Both the position numbers and the translations under genes were made by a program. A DNA stretch of 64,000 nt from NCBI GenBank assembly GCA_022819985.1, contig JAJEGH010000003.1:18076-82075 (forward strand), given 5' to 3'. The notes under the pieces were generated by a model. That model was not told the DNA's origin, ran no database searches, and was given only the letters and a program-made list of their open reading frames with translations. Shown here one piece after another: positions 16,422 to 26,800 of the stretch. Source of the stretch: Alphaproteobacteria bacterium (GTDB taxonomy: Bacteria > Pseudomonadota > Alphaproteobacteria > Bin65). The first letter of the stretch is position 1; each line of letters begins with the position of its first letter.

Positions 16422-17324
16422 ATGGCGCTGAGCCCGAGCCGCGAAGCCTTTATCACCTGCGCGCTGACCGGCGCCGGCGACACGACCGGCCGGTCGGACA
16501 AGGTGCCGGTGACGCCGGCCGAGATTGCCGAATCGGGCATCGAAGCGGCGCGGGCCGGCGCGGCGATCCTCCACGTCCACGTCCGCGATCCGGAGACCGG
16601 CGCACCGGCGCGCGATCCGGCGCTCTATCGCGAAGTCGTCGGGCGGGTGCGCGATTCGGGCGTCGACGTGGTGCTCAACCTCACCGCCGGCATGGGCGGC
16701 GACCTCACCCTCGGGCCGGCGGACCGGCCGCTGCCGCCGTCGCCGGAGGGCACCGACATGGCCGGCGCCGAAGAACGGCTCGCTCATGTCGCCGAGTTGC
16801 TGCCGGAAATCTGCACGCTGGACTGCGGCACGATGAATTTCGGCGAGGGCGACTACATCATGACCAACACGCCGGCCATGCTGGCGGCGATGGCAAAGCG
16901 CGTGCAAGCCCTCGGCGTGCGGCCGGAAATCGAGGTGTTCGACACCGGCCATCTCGTGCTCGCTAAATGGCTGGCCGGGCAGGGCCTGATCGACGAGCCG
17001 GCGATGGTGCAGCTCTGCATGGGTATCCCCTGGGGCGCGCCGGACGATATCGGCACCCTCATGTCGATGGTGAACAACCTGCCCGAAGGCTGGACGTTCT
17101 CGGCCTTCTCCCTCGGCCGCAACCAGCTGCCCTATGTCGCCCTGGCGCTGCTCGCCGGCGGCAATATCCGGGTCGGGCTGGAGGACAATCTCTGGCTCGA
17201 CCGCGGCGTGCTGGCGACCAACGCGGACCTGGTGGCGCGCGCAGTCGGCGTCGCGGAGAATATGGGCGTGCAGGTGCTCGGGCCGGAGGCGGTGCGCGAA
17301 AAACTCGCGCTGCGCAAGCCCTGA
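16422..17324 (+). CDS. BKACE (DUF849) beta-keto acid cleavage enzyme, likely 3-dehydrocarnitine type
   Basis: 300 residues. The zinc-binding HVHVRD motif is at about residues 50-55. The TIM-barrel strands VVLNLTAG, CGTMNFG and EVFDTGH follow, and the C-terminal NIRVGLEDNLWLDRG block is diagnostic of BKACE enzymes. These condense a beta-keto acid with acetyl-CoA to give acetoacetate and a new acyl-CoA. The next gene encodes a carnitine 3-dehydrogenase-like protein; that pairing marks the carnitine branch, in which dehydrocarnitine becomes betainyl-CoA. The third usual member, a betainyl-CoA thioesterase, is not adjacent, although a 4HBT-type thioesterase lies at 60471. Confidence 0.85.
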   Translation: MALSPSREAFITCALTGAGDTTGRSDKVPVTPAEIAESGIEAARAGAAILHVHVRDPETGAPARDPALYREVVGRVRDSGVDVVLNLTAGMGGDLTLGPADRPLPPSPEGTDMAGAEERLAHVAELLPEICTLDCGTMNFGEGDYIMTNTPAMLAAMAKRVQALGVRPEIEVFDTGHLVLAKWLAGQGLIDEPAMVQLCMGIPWGAPDDIGTLMSMVNNLPEGWTFSAFSLGRNQLPYVALALLAGGNIRVGLEDNLWLDRGVLATNADLVARAVGVAENMGVQVLGPEAVREKLALRKP

Positions 17325-17388
17325 ACCGGGCGGCGGACGCTTCCGCCGGGTCCGGGCGAAGCGGCGAGAACTCCATGACAAGTGGCCC

Positions 17389-18417
17389 ATGATGGACGGC
17401 ATCGAGCGCGCCGCCTGCATCGGCGGCGGGGTAATCGGCGGCGGCTGGGCGGCCCGGTTCGTGCTGAACGGGATCGACGTCGCGGTCTGCGACCCGGACC
17501 CGGACGCCGAACGCAAGGCCAGCGCCATGCTGGAAAACGCCGAGCGCGCCTTCGCCAAGCTGTTCGGCGGCGACCGCCCGGCGCCAGGTACGCTGCGCTT
17601 CGCCGGCAGCATCGCCGAGGCCGTCGACGGCGCCGGTTTCGTCCAGGAGAGCGTGCCGGAACGGCTCGACCTGAAGCGGGAGGTGCTCGCCGGGATCGAC
17701 GCGACGGCGCCGGCCGGGACCGTCATCGCCTCCTCGACCTCCGGGCTGCTGCCGAGCGACATGCAGCGCGGCCTGATCCATCCCGGCCGCCTGCTCGTCG
17801 GCCATCCGTTCAACCCGGTCTACCTGCTGCCGCTGGTCGAGATCGTCGCCGGGCGGGACACCGATCCGGCGGCCGTCGAACGGGCGGCGGGCCTCTATGC
17901 TTCGGTCGGCATGAAGCCGGTCGTCGTGCGCAAGGAGATCGACGCCTTCATCGGCGACCGGCTGCAGGAGGCGCTGTGGCGCGAAGCGTTGTGGCTGGTC
18001 CGTGACGGCGTTGCGACGGTCGAGGAGATCGACGACGTCATGCGCTACGGCTTCGGCCTGCGCTGGGCGCAGATGGGCGTGTTCCAGACCTACCGGCTGG
18101 CCGGCGGCGAAGCGGGGATGCGCCATTTCCTCGAACAGTTCGGCCCCTGCCTCGCCTGGCCGTGGTCGAAGCTCACCGACGTGCCGGACCTCGACGACGC
18201 GCTCGTCGACGCCATTGCCGGACAGTCCGACGAGCAGGCCGCCGGCCTCTCGATCTGCGAGCTCGAGCGCATCCGCGACGACAACCTGATCGCCGTCATG
18301 GAAGCGCTGGAGCGCAGCGGCGAGACCGGCTGGGGCGCGGGGGCGGCGCTGAAGGAAGCGCGGCAGAGGCTCCGCAGGAAACGGGATGCAACCGGGTTCC
18401 GGCAGGTCCGGGGCTGA
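17389..18417 (+). CDS. L-carnitine 3-dehydrogenase-like 3-hydroxyacyl-CoA dehydrogenase family protein
   Basis: 342 residues. The NAD-binding motif is CIGGGVIGGGW at the N-terminus. The catalytic HPFNPVYLLPLVEIV block (about residues 143-157) and the C-terminal dimerisation helices with GFGLRWAQMG are those of the 3-hydroxyacyl-CoA dehydrogenase superfamily, in the carnitine/gulonate dehydrogenase subgroup. It would oxidise L-carnitine to 3-dehydrocarnitine for the upstream BKACE. The ATG at 17389 is followed directly by another ATG. The PPTase gene begins 33 bases downstream and could be cotranscribed by readthrough. Confidence 0.82.
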   Translation: MMDGIERAACIGGGVIGGGWAARFVLNGIDVAVCDPDPDAERKASAMLENAERAFAKLFGGDRPAPGTLRFAGSIAEAVDGAGFVQESVPERLDLKREVLAGIDATAPAGTVIASSTSGLLPSDMQRGLIHPGRLLVGHPFNPVYLLPLVEIVAGRDTDPAAVERAAGLYASVGMKPVVVRKEIDAFIGDRLQEALWREALWLVRDGVATVEEIDDVMRYGFGLRWAQMGVFQTYRLAGGEAGMRHFLEQFGPCLAWPWSKLTDVPDLDDALVDAIAGQSDEQAAGLSICELERIRDDNLIAVMEALERSGETGWGAGAALKEARQRLRRKRDATGFRQVRG

Positions 18418-18449
18418 CGGCCGGCTCCGCCGTTCCATCGTTCCGGCGC

Positions 18450-19190
18450 ATGTCGTACGCTCGCCGGATGCAGCCAGCGCTTGAGGCTTCCCCCCCGCTG
18501 TGGCGCCCGCTCCGTCAAACGGACGATGCCACGGTGGTTCATGTCGATCTGACCCCCGACGACGCCCGGCGCGAAACGGCGGCGCTGGATTGGCTCGACG
18601 CAGCGGAGCGGTCGCGCCGCGACCGGTTCCTGTATCCCCGGCCGCGCCGCGAATACACCCTGTGCCGCGCGGCGCTCCGGTCGTTGCTCTGCCGCGAACT
18701 CGGCTGCGGCAACGCCGAACTCTCGTTCGAAACGGCGAAATTCGGCAAACCGTTCGCCCGGGTCGGCGGCGTTCCGGCGCCGGCCGCCTTCAACGTCAGC
18801 CACAGCGGCCGGCACGGCCTGATCGCGCTCGCGCCGGAGGGCTGCATCGGGGTGGACGTGGAGGAGCGTTCGACGAAGCGTAATCTGGACGGCTATATCC
18901 GGCTGCTGTTCGCCCCCGAAGAACGGGCGGCACTCGAGAAATCCCGCGGCCGGGGGAGGGTCGAACTGTTCTACCGCCTCTGGACCCTGAAAGAGGCGGC
19001 GATCAAGGCGGTCGGCGCCGGCCTGTCGATCGATCCCGCCGGTTTCGAGATTCCGCCGGGTATGGTTCGGGGCGAGAGGACGGGCCTGTTCAGCTTTCCC
19101 GAAACGCCGGAGGTCCGGTGGCGCCTCGAAAATATCGGCAATGCCCGCTTTGCCGCTGCGATCGCTCGGGAAGCCCGGGAATCCGGTTGA
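18450..19190 (+). CDS. Sfp-type 4-prime-phosphopantetheinyl transferase
   Basis: 246 residues. It has the pseudo-dimeric Sfp layout: FNVSHSGRHGLIAL in the middle, then IGVDVEERS, then FYRLWTLKEAAIKAVGAGL with the catalytic WxxKEA. The 220-250 residue size marks the broad-specificity class that activates polyketide synthase carrier domains rather than AcpS. Its neighbours are a free-standing ACP and a type I PKS, the likely substrates. A second in-frame ATG at 18468 is an equally plausible start; neither has a good ribosome site. Confidence 0.9.
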   Translation: MSYARRMQPALEASPPLWRPLRQTDDATVVHVDLTPDDARRETAALDWLDAAERSRRDRFLYPRPRREYTLCRAALRSLLCRELGCGNAELSFETAKFGKPFARVGGVPAPAAFNVSHSGRHGLIALAPEGCIGVDVEERSTKRNLDGYIRLLFAPEERAALEKSRGRGRVELFYRLWTLKEAAIKAVGAGLSIDPAGFEIPPGMVRGERTGLFSFPETPEVRWRLENIGNARFAAAIAREARESG

Positions 19191-19371
19191 CCCGGCAGGC
19201 CGCCCGCTGCGCCGTGACATTTGATCGGTCGGCGCAACCGGCACGCTCCGGACCGGCGGCGCGCTGCGGCCGGCCATCGGCGGCCGGTCTCCGGAAGGCC
19301 TTGAAGGCTCTGTCCCGGACAGGACCGTATCCTTCAATCCGGCGCAGGCCCGGCGCGCCCAACAAACGCAC

Positions 19372-19400
19372 TTGCCGCGGCCGGATCGTTGCACCATAGT
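19372..19400 (+). promoter_or_regulatory. Candidate sigma-70 promoter for the free ACP gene
   Basis: TTGCCG, 17-bp spacer, CATAGT, placed about 130 bases before the ACP start. The whole gap from the PPTase stop to the ACP start is 339 bp (19191-19529). It has no coding potential I can support, so an independent promoter here is reasonable. A GAAGGAG ribosome site follows just before the ACP ATG. Confidence 0.35.
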
Positions 19401-19529
19401 TTCGCCGCTTCATCGTTGCGGGGCGCGGTCCCGCGCGTGTCTCGGGAGTTGCGTCCCTCTTTTTCCATCCGGTTCGATGCGGCGCTTTCCGTGCCGCCGG
19501 CCGATACATTGCTGAAGGAGAATACGCCT

Positions 19530-19760
19530 ATGTCGTCAACGGAAGATCGCATCAAAAAGCTCGCCGACCAGCATCTGGGCCTCGGTTCCGACCCGGATTT
19601 CGATGCCCAACTGGCCGATTCCGGGGTATCCTCGGTGGATGTGGTCGCGTTCTTCAAAGAGGTCAACAGCGCGTTCAACCTCTCGCTGCAGGCTGAAGAG
19701 TGCCTGCAGTTCAAGACCCTGCGGCTGCTTGCGAACTATATCGACGCCAACGCGGGCTGA
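19530..19760 (+). CDS. Free-standing acyl carrier protein
   Basis: 76 residues, acidic, four-helix ACP pattern. The phosphopantetheine site is SGVSSVDVVAF: Ser35 aligns with the modified Ser of the usual GxDSL, but the preceding Asp is Ser here and the following Leu is Val, so it is an unusual carrier. The ribosome site GAAGGAG is strong. It lies between the PPTase and the alpha/beta hydrolase and faces the PKS, which lacks a carrier domain behind its second KS. An in-trans role for this ACP is therefore attractive but unproven. A stable hairpin follows the gene. Confidence 0.85.
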   Translation: MSSTEDRIKKLADQHLGLGSDPDFDAQLADSGVSSVDVVAFFKEVNSAFNLSLQAEECLQFKTLRLLANYIDANAG

Positions 19761-19818
19761 ATGCGCCCCGTCGGTCAAGGGCGCTTCTCCGACGTTCCCT
19801 GACGGCGCGTAAACGGAA

Positions 19819-19853
19819 CCGGCCGCCTCCCTGTCCGGGGGCGGCCGGGTTTC
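19819..19853 (+). terminator. Rho-independent-like hairpin after the ACP gene
   Basis: CCGGCCGCC (19819-19827) pairs perfectly with GGCGGCCGG (19840-19848), with a 12-base loop, followed by GTTTCCC. The 9-bp all-GC stem is strong but the T-run is short, so it may attenuate rather than fully terminate. It lies 59 bases after the ACP stop and 81 bases before the hydrolase start. Confidence 0.5.
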
Positions 19854-19933
19854 CCGTACCGCGCGGCCTTCGATACCGCCGATACCCGATCCCGATTGAG
19901 GAACGCCGCCCGGGGGAAACCGGCCTTTCTGCC

Positions 19934-20833
19934 ATGACAACAGAAGTTGTGTGGGAAATACCCGAGCCGCTTTCGGTATACGACGTACGTCTCGACGACC
20001 GCACCGTCACCGCCTTGCGGCAGCATGGCAACCCATCGGGTCCGCGGCTGGTTCTGAGTCACGGAAACGGCCTTGCGATCGATCTCTATTATCCCTTCTG
20101 GTCGTTGCTTGCAGACGATTATGAGTTGATCGTCTACGACATCAGAAACCATGGCTGGAACAGCGTCGACGGCCCGAACGACCACAATATTCCGACCCTG
20201 CTTCACGATCACGACCTGATTCTCGACACGATCGGCCGGGTCTACGGGAACAAGCTGACGGTCGGCGTCTTTCATTCCATTTCCACGATTATGCCGCTTC
20301 TGTCGTTCACAAAGTCCTATTCCGCGCTGGTCCTGTTCGATCCGCCTCTGTGCAAGCCCGGCGCCAGTCAGGTCGAGCTTAATGCGGCCGCCGAACAGGC
20401 AGCCAACAGGATCCGGCGGCGGGGGCACCGGTTCGCGACGAGAGAGGAGTTTGCCGATTTTCTGCGCTATATCCCGACCTTCAAGCGCTTCGTTCCCGGC
20501 GTCCGGGAGCTCATGGCGCAGACGACCCTCCGGCAGACGCCGGACGGGGAGGGGTACGAACTTCGATGCCCGCGCGAATACGAAGCGCAGCTCATGGACT
20601 ATGCGCGGAGTTTCTTTCCCCTTATCGATCTGGACCTGCTGTCCTGCCCGACCAAGATCGTCGGAGCCGATCCGACCCTTCCCTATTCCTACCTGCCGAC
20701 CTTCGACTTCAGCAACGTCATGAAGGTGGACTACGATTTCATTCCCGAGGCGACGCATTTTCTCCAGCTTGAACAGCCGGAGGAATGCGCCGCGGCCGTC
20801 CGCGAATTTCTCGGCCGCAGCGACCTGTTCTAG
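19934..20833 (+). CDS. Alpha/beta hydrolase next to the PKS, possible release enzyme
   Basis: 299 residues. Core strands and turns are LVLSHGNGLAIDLYYPFW (oxyanion region near residue 42), VYDIRNHG, then the nucleophile elbow GVFHSIS near residue 117, where the usual second Gly of GxSxG is Ser. A catalytic Asp can be assigned near KIVGADPTLPY and a His in EATHFLQLEQP. The segment after the elbow (TIMPLLSF) keeps the normal helix. It is convergent with the PKS gene, 28 bases stop to stop. In polyketide loci such proteins often free the chain from the synthase or edit it; here no thioesterase domain is present in the synthase, which supports that role. Confidence 0.75.
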   Translation: MTTEVVWEIPEPLSVYDVRLDDRTVTALRQHGNPSGPRLVLSHGNGLAIDLYYPFWSLLADDYELIVYDIRNHGWNSVDGPNDHNIPTLLHDHDLILDTIGRVYGNKLTVGVFHSISTIMPLLSFTKSYSALVLFDPPLCKPGASQVELNAAAEQAANRIRRRGHRFATREEFADFLRYIPTFKRFVPGVRELMAQTTLRQTPDGEGYELRCPREYEAQLMDYARSFFPLIDLDLLSCPTKIVGADPTLPYSYLPTFDFSNVMKVDYDFIPEATHFLQLEQPEECAAAVREFLGRSDLF

Positions 20834-20861
20834 GCCGGCCTCGCGCCCGGCCGTTCGTGGA

Positions 20862-23800
20862 TCAGATCCAGTGACGGCGGCGTTCGAACGGGTAGTCCGG
20901 CAGCGACACCCGGCGCCGGGTTTCGCCGGCGAAGAGCCCCGCAAAGGACACCGGGAGCCCCGCCTCGTAGGCCCCGGCGACCGCGTCCGCGAAGCCGCCG
21001 TTCGGGCTTGACCTCGCCGCCGCACCGCAATCCGGCGACCGCCCGAGGCCCGGCAGGACGACCGGCGCGGCGGCATTCCGCGCTTCCGGCCCCGCGTCCG
21101 GCCACGCTGCCGTCAGCTTCGTCCCCAATGTCGTATCCGGTCCGATCCCGATAACCGCGCCGATACCCGCCGCCGCCAGCGTCGCGGCACAGTTCTCGAA
21201 GGAGTCCGGCCCGCCCGCCGCCTGCCGGCGCCAATAGGCCGCGTCCCGAACATCGTCGGGCGGAACGGCGAGGCCCGACACGGTGTCGACCAGCGTCAGC
21301 GCCGGCGCGCCCGTCGCAATGCCGTCCGGCGCCGCGCCGGGATCGTCCAGGGTTGCGGCCAGGCGCAGGACGTCCTCCAGGCCGAGCACGCCGGCGGCCT
21401 GCGCGGCCGCAAGCGCCCCGATCCCGTGCCCGAGCGCCACGCCCGGCTGCACCCCGACACCCGCCCACAGCGCGGTGAGCGCGCATTCGAGCGCATAGGC
21501 CGCCGGCCGCGCCCACTGCGGATCGTCCGGGTCTCCCGCAGAACCCGGCCGCCCGAACATGACGTCCAGCAGCGAAGCGCTCCGCATGTCGCCAAACACC
21601 TCTTCGCAGCGGTCGAGAACCGCGCGCACTGCCGGCTCGCTCGCATACAGCGCCTCGCCTGTGCCGATCCAGCCGTTGCCGCGGCCGGCATAGGCGAAGG
21701 CGACCTTCGCCGGCGTCACGGCTTCGCAATCGCCGTCCGCCGCCGCAAGCGCCTGCAAGCCCTCGCGCAGCGACCCGCAATCCTCGAACGCCACGGCCGC
21801 CCGATGGTCGAAATGGCTTCGCCCGACGCCGGCGGTCCACGCCAGGTCCGAGAGCGCCGGACCGGACGCCGAGCCGTCCGCCGCCAGCGCCGGTTCCCGT
21901 TCGTCGAGCCATGCGAGGTACCGCCCCGCCAGCATCCGAAGCGACGGCGCCGACTTGCCGGAGAGCGGCAGAAGCCGCGTTCCGCGCGCGGTAAGGTTAT
22001 CGCCCGGCTGCGGCAGCGCCGCGACGGATCCCGGCAGCGCCGCGACGGCGACCGGCTGCGGAACGCCCTCCGGAGCGGGTGCACCGTCGGCCGGATTGCC
22101 GTACCCCTCCACGACGACATGCGCGTTGGTGCCCGATATCCCGAAGGCGCTGACCCCGGCGAGCGGCGGCCGGTCCGGCGCGGACGGCCAGTCCGTCGCC
22201 TCCGACACCACGCGCACCGGCAGCCGGTCCCAGTCCAGATGCGGATTCGGGTCGCTGAAATGCAGGTGCTTCGGGAGCAGGCCGCGGCGCATGGCCAGGA
22301 CGACCTTGATCAGCGCGGCGACCCCGGCCGCCGATTCCAGATGGCCGATATTGGTCTTGACCGAACCGATCAGCAGCGGCCGGTCCCCATCGCGCTCCCT
22401 GCCGTAAACCGCCGCCGCGGCCTGTACCTCGATCGGGTCGCCGAGTTCCGAGCCCGCCCCGTGCGCCTCCAGGTAATCGACGTCCGAAGGCTGAACGCCG
22501 GCCTGCGCCAGCGCCTCCTCGATCACCCGCTCCTGCGCCGGGCCGTTGGGCACCGTCGGCCCCGCCGTCGCCCCGTTCTGATTGACGGCCGCGCCCCGGA
22601 TCACCGCCCAGATGCGGTCGCCGTCGGCTTCGGCCTCCGCCAGCCGTTTCAGGACGACCATCCCGCAGCCCTCGCTGCGCACGAAGCCGTCCGCCGCGGC
22701 GTCGAAGGTCTTGCAGCGCCCCTGCTGCGACAGCATCCCCAGCGCCGCCATCTCCCTCGTCAGACCGGGCGAGAGGACCGCATTCACGCCGCCGACCAGG
22801 GCCAGGTCCACCTCGCCCTTGCGCAGGCCCGTAACCGCCTGCTGCACCGTGACCAGCGACGCCGCGCAGTTCAGCATTACCGGAATCGCCGGCCCCGTGA
22901 GCCCCAGCTTGTACGCGACGCCGCCGACCGCCATACCGCTTGCGGTGCCGAGATAGTTGAGGCCGCCGCCGGCCATCATCAGATCGCGGTATTCGCTGGT
23001 CGCGATCCCCGCATAGACCCCGGTGCGGCTGCCCCTCAGGCCCTCGGGATCGATCCCCGCGTCCTCGAGCGCCCGCCAACTGGTCTCCAGAAGGAGCCGT
23101 TGCTGCGGATCCATCATGCGCGCGCCGATCGGCGTCATGCCGAAGAATCGGGCATCGAAGCGGTCGATCCCGTCGACGAACCCGCCCCGGCTCCAGATGT
23201 CGTTCCCGACCGCGGGGTCGCCCGCGACCCCGGTCCACGACCCGTTGTCCTGCCGTCCGTTCGTCACCGCATCGCTGCCGGTTTCGAGCTGGCGCCAAAA
23301 GGCCGCAATGTCCGGCGCGCCGGGGAACCGGCACGCCATGCCGACGATCGCGATTCCGTCGTCCCGGTGTCCTTCGACCGGCTGCAGGGCCGGCGGTTGC
23401 GCGTCCGGCCCGGACGCGGCTCCGGCGGCGGCCTCCAGGGTCGCCTCCGGGGCCGGGTCGGGATCGCCGAGCGCGTCCACCAGATGCCGCGCGAGATCGG
23501 CGATGGTCGGATAGTCGAACACCAGGGTATTCGGCGCGACATAGGTGTCCGAGAAAGCACGGTTGAGGCGGTTGCGCAGTTCGACCGCCATCAGGGAGTC
23601 CATCCCCAGGTCGAAGAACCCGACCGTGGACGCCGGCGCCGAGGGCAGCCTCAGCACCGCCTGGACTTCCCCCTGCAGGAAGGATGCCAGCAGGTCCTCG
23701 CGCCCCGCCGCAGGGGTCGCGCCGAGCTGCGCGAGCAGGTCTTCCGACGAGGACGACCCGTCCTCCTCGTCCGCCGCGCCGGCGAGCAGATCCTCCAGGA

Positions 23801-26800
23801 AGGGCGGCCGGCCGCCGAGGGCGTCTTCGAACACCGGCCAGTCCACCGCCGCCACCGCCGCGTTCGTCGCGTCCTGGCGCACCAGGCGCTCGAACGCCTT
23901 GAACCCCTGCTCCGGGCTGAACCATCCGGTGCCGGATGCCTCCCGGCGCCCGGCGATCCGCTCGCGCTGTTCCTCCGCCTCGCCCAGTTCCGACCAGGCG
24001 CCCCAGGCAATGGCCTGGCCGGGGAGGCCCAGCGCACGCCGGTGGGCGGCGAGCTGATCGAGGAAGGCGTTGGCCGCTGCATGGTTGGCCTGGCCCGGAT
24101 TGCCGAAAATGCCGGCGACGCTCGAAAACAGGACGAACATGTCCAGATCGCGTTCCATCGTCGCCCGGTGCAGGTGCCATGCCCCAAGAATCTTCGGCCA
24201 CAGCACGGTCTCGAAGCTTTCCCAACTCTGGTTGCCGAGGGCCGCGTCCGACAGCACGCCGACGCTGTGGATCACGCCGGCAAGCGGCGGCAGGGCGTCG
24301 TCGATCCGCGCCAGCATCGCATCGAGCGCGGCCGTGTCCGTCACGTCCGCGATCTCGACTTCGATCCTGAACCCGCGGGCGCGCAACGCCTCGATCGCCT
24401 GTTCCGCCGCCTCGTCCGGCGGCCGGCGGCCGTTCAGCACGACCGTTCCCGCGCCGCGCTCGGCCAGCCATTCGGCGAGCGCGCAGCCGATGCCGCCCAG
24501 GCCGCCCGTCACCAGATAGGTCCCGTCCTGCCGCAGCCGTCCGGCCCTGAGGGCCGGCGCCGTCAACACGATCTTGCCGATGTGCCGCGCCGCGCGCATG
24601 AAGCCCATGGCGGCGCTCGTCTCGGCCAGCGGCCATCTGGTGTGCCTGAGCGGCGCAAGCTCGCCCGTCGCCATGCGTCCCAGCACGTCTTTCAGGGCCG
24701 CGCCCGGCCGCGCCGGGTCGTGCTGTTTCAGGACGTAGAGATCGAGGATCGAATAGGCGACGTCCGGCCGGAGCGCCGCCATCTCGTCTTCGCTCAGGAT
24801 GTCGCGCCGGGCGAGTTCCACGAAGCGGCCGCCCTGCGCGAGGCACGACAGGCTCGCCTCGATGAAGCCCTCGCCGGTCAGGCTGTTCAGCACAATGTCG
24901 ACCCCGGCGCCGTCCGTCGCGTCGAGGATGTCCCGGCCGAACGCGGTCGAGCGGCTGTCGAATACATGCTCGACGCCGAGCGCGCGGAGATAGTCCTGCT
25001 TGGGGGCGCTCGCCGTGGCGAACACTTCCGCACCCGCCGCTTGGGCGAGTTGAATGGCCGCAAGCCCGACGCCGCCCGCGCCGGCGTGGATCAGCACCCG
25101 GTCCCCGGCCTTCAGTCCGGCAAGCTCGTAGGACAGCACGCAAGTCACGAACACCGAGGGCACCGTGGCGAGCGCCGCCGCCGACATGCCCGGCGGCGCG
25201 GGCGCAACCAGCGCCTCGTGCGTCACGACCTCCGGCCCGAAAGTGCAGAACGCGAAGCCGGCCACGCGGTCGCCCGTCGAGACGGCGGTTACGTCAGGTC
25301 CGGTTTCGACAATCCGGCCGCAGAATTCCTCGCCGAGCAGTCCTTCCTCGACCAGGCCCATAGCCCGGAACACGTCCAGGAAGTTAAGCCCGCAGGCGTC
25401 GACCGCGACCCGCACCTCGTTCGGCTCCAGGGCCTGCGCCGCCAGCGGCTGCACCTGCAGCGTCTCGATCGCTCCGCCCTCGTCCGGCGCCAGCACCCAG
25501 TCCGCCTCCTCCGGCAGGGCGAGACGCGCCGCGCCGGCGCCGGTCCGGACCAGCCGGGCGGCCTGGCGCCGCTCCCGGCGATGCGCGATGTGGTTCTCCG
25601 AATCCGGGAACAGCAGTTCGTTCGCGAGCACCGCCCCCGGCTCTGCGGCCTCCGGATCGAGATCGAGCATCCGCGCCTGCATCTGGGGCGCTTCCCGCAG
25701 CACCACCCGGCCCAGGCCCCAGAGGGCGGCGCCGGCCAATTGCCCGGTCCGCTCCCGCTCCAGAACCTGCGCGCCGCGGGTGACGAACCACAGGCCCTTC
25801 TCGGGCACGGCGTCGGCGTCCGCGATGCCCTGCACGAGCGCGAGCGCGCTTGCCGCCGCCCGTTTCGCATCCGCCGCCAGGTCTGCGGCCGTCGCGTCGG
25901 CCCCGTGTCCGTCCTGCCCGACGAGATGCACCGCGCCGGCGAAGGGCACGTCCGGAGGCAGGCCTTCGACCAGCGATTGCCACGATTCGCGCCGCTCCAG
26001 TTCGACCGAGGCCACGACGATCCCGTCCTTGCCCTCCGCTGCCGCGCCCGTCCCGTCCGGATCGTCGCCCGCCAGCACCACCCGCTGGTTCTGCGCCGCG
26101 AGCTGCGCGGCCAGCGCCGCCGCCGTGCCGCCCCGGTCGGCAGCCAGAATCCAGACGCCTTCCGGCAGGTCGATCTTCGCCGGACCCTGCGCCACGATCA
26201 CGCCCCGGTCCGGCAGGCCGGCGGATTCCGACCGGTCCACGCCGAGAACCTCCGATTCGGCAAACCCGGTATCGGCGAGCGCCGCGCGCCACACGTCGGG
26301 GCCCGCAAGGGCGTGGTTCGTGCGGTAGCGGTCGGCGTAGCGCCACCATCCGTCCAGCTGGCCGAAGATCAGGTCCATCCAGCCCCGGCCGCGCTGGTTC
26401 TCCAGCGCCACCAGCAGCCCCGACGGCGCCAGGAGCGCCCGGCAGTGGGCAAGCGTCTCGTCCAGACGGCGCGTGGCGTGCAGCACGTTGGCCGCGATGA
26501 CCATGTCGTAGGCATGGGGCTCGAAGCCCTGGTCCACCGGGTCTTTCTCGATATCGAGCATCCGGTAGTCGATCGAAGCGCCGTCCGCGCTGAAGCGCGA
26601 TTCCGCATCGGCGAAAAAGCCGGCGGAGATGTCGGTGTACATGTAATCGAACCGCCCGGCCGGAAGTTCGGGCAGAATGGTTTCGGTCGCCGAGCCGATG
26701 CCGGCGCCGACCTCCAGCACGCGCAGCCGCCGCCCGTCCGGCAAGTCGTCCACGAGCGACCGGACCACCTCGCCGATCATCCGGTTCGCCGCCCGCCAGG

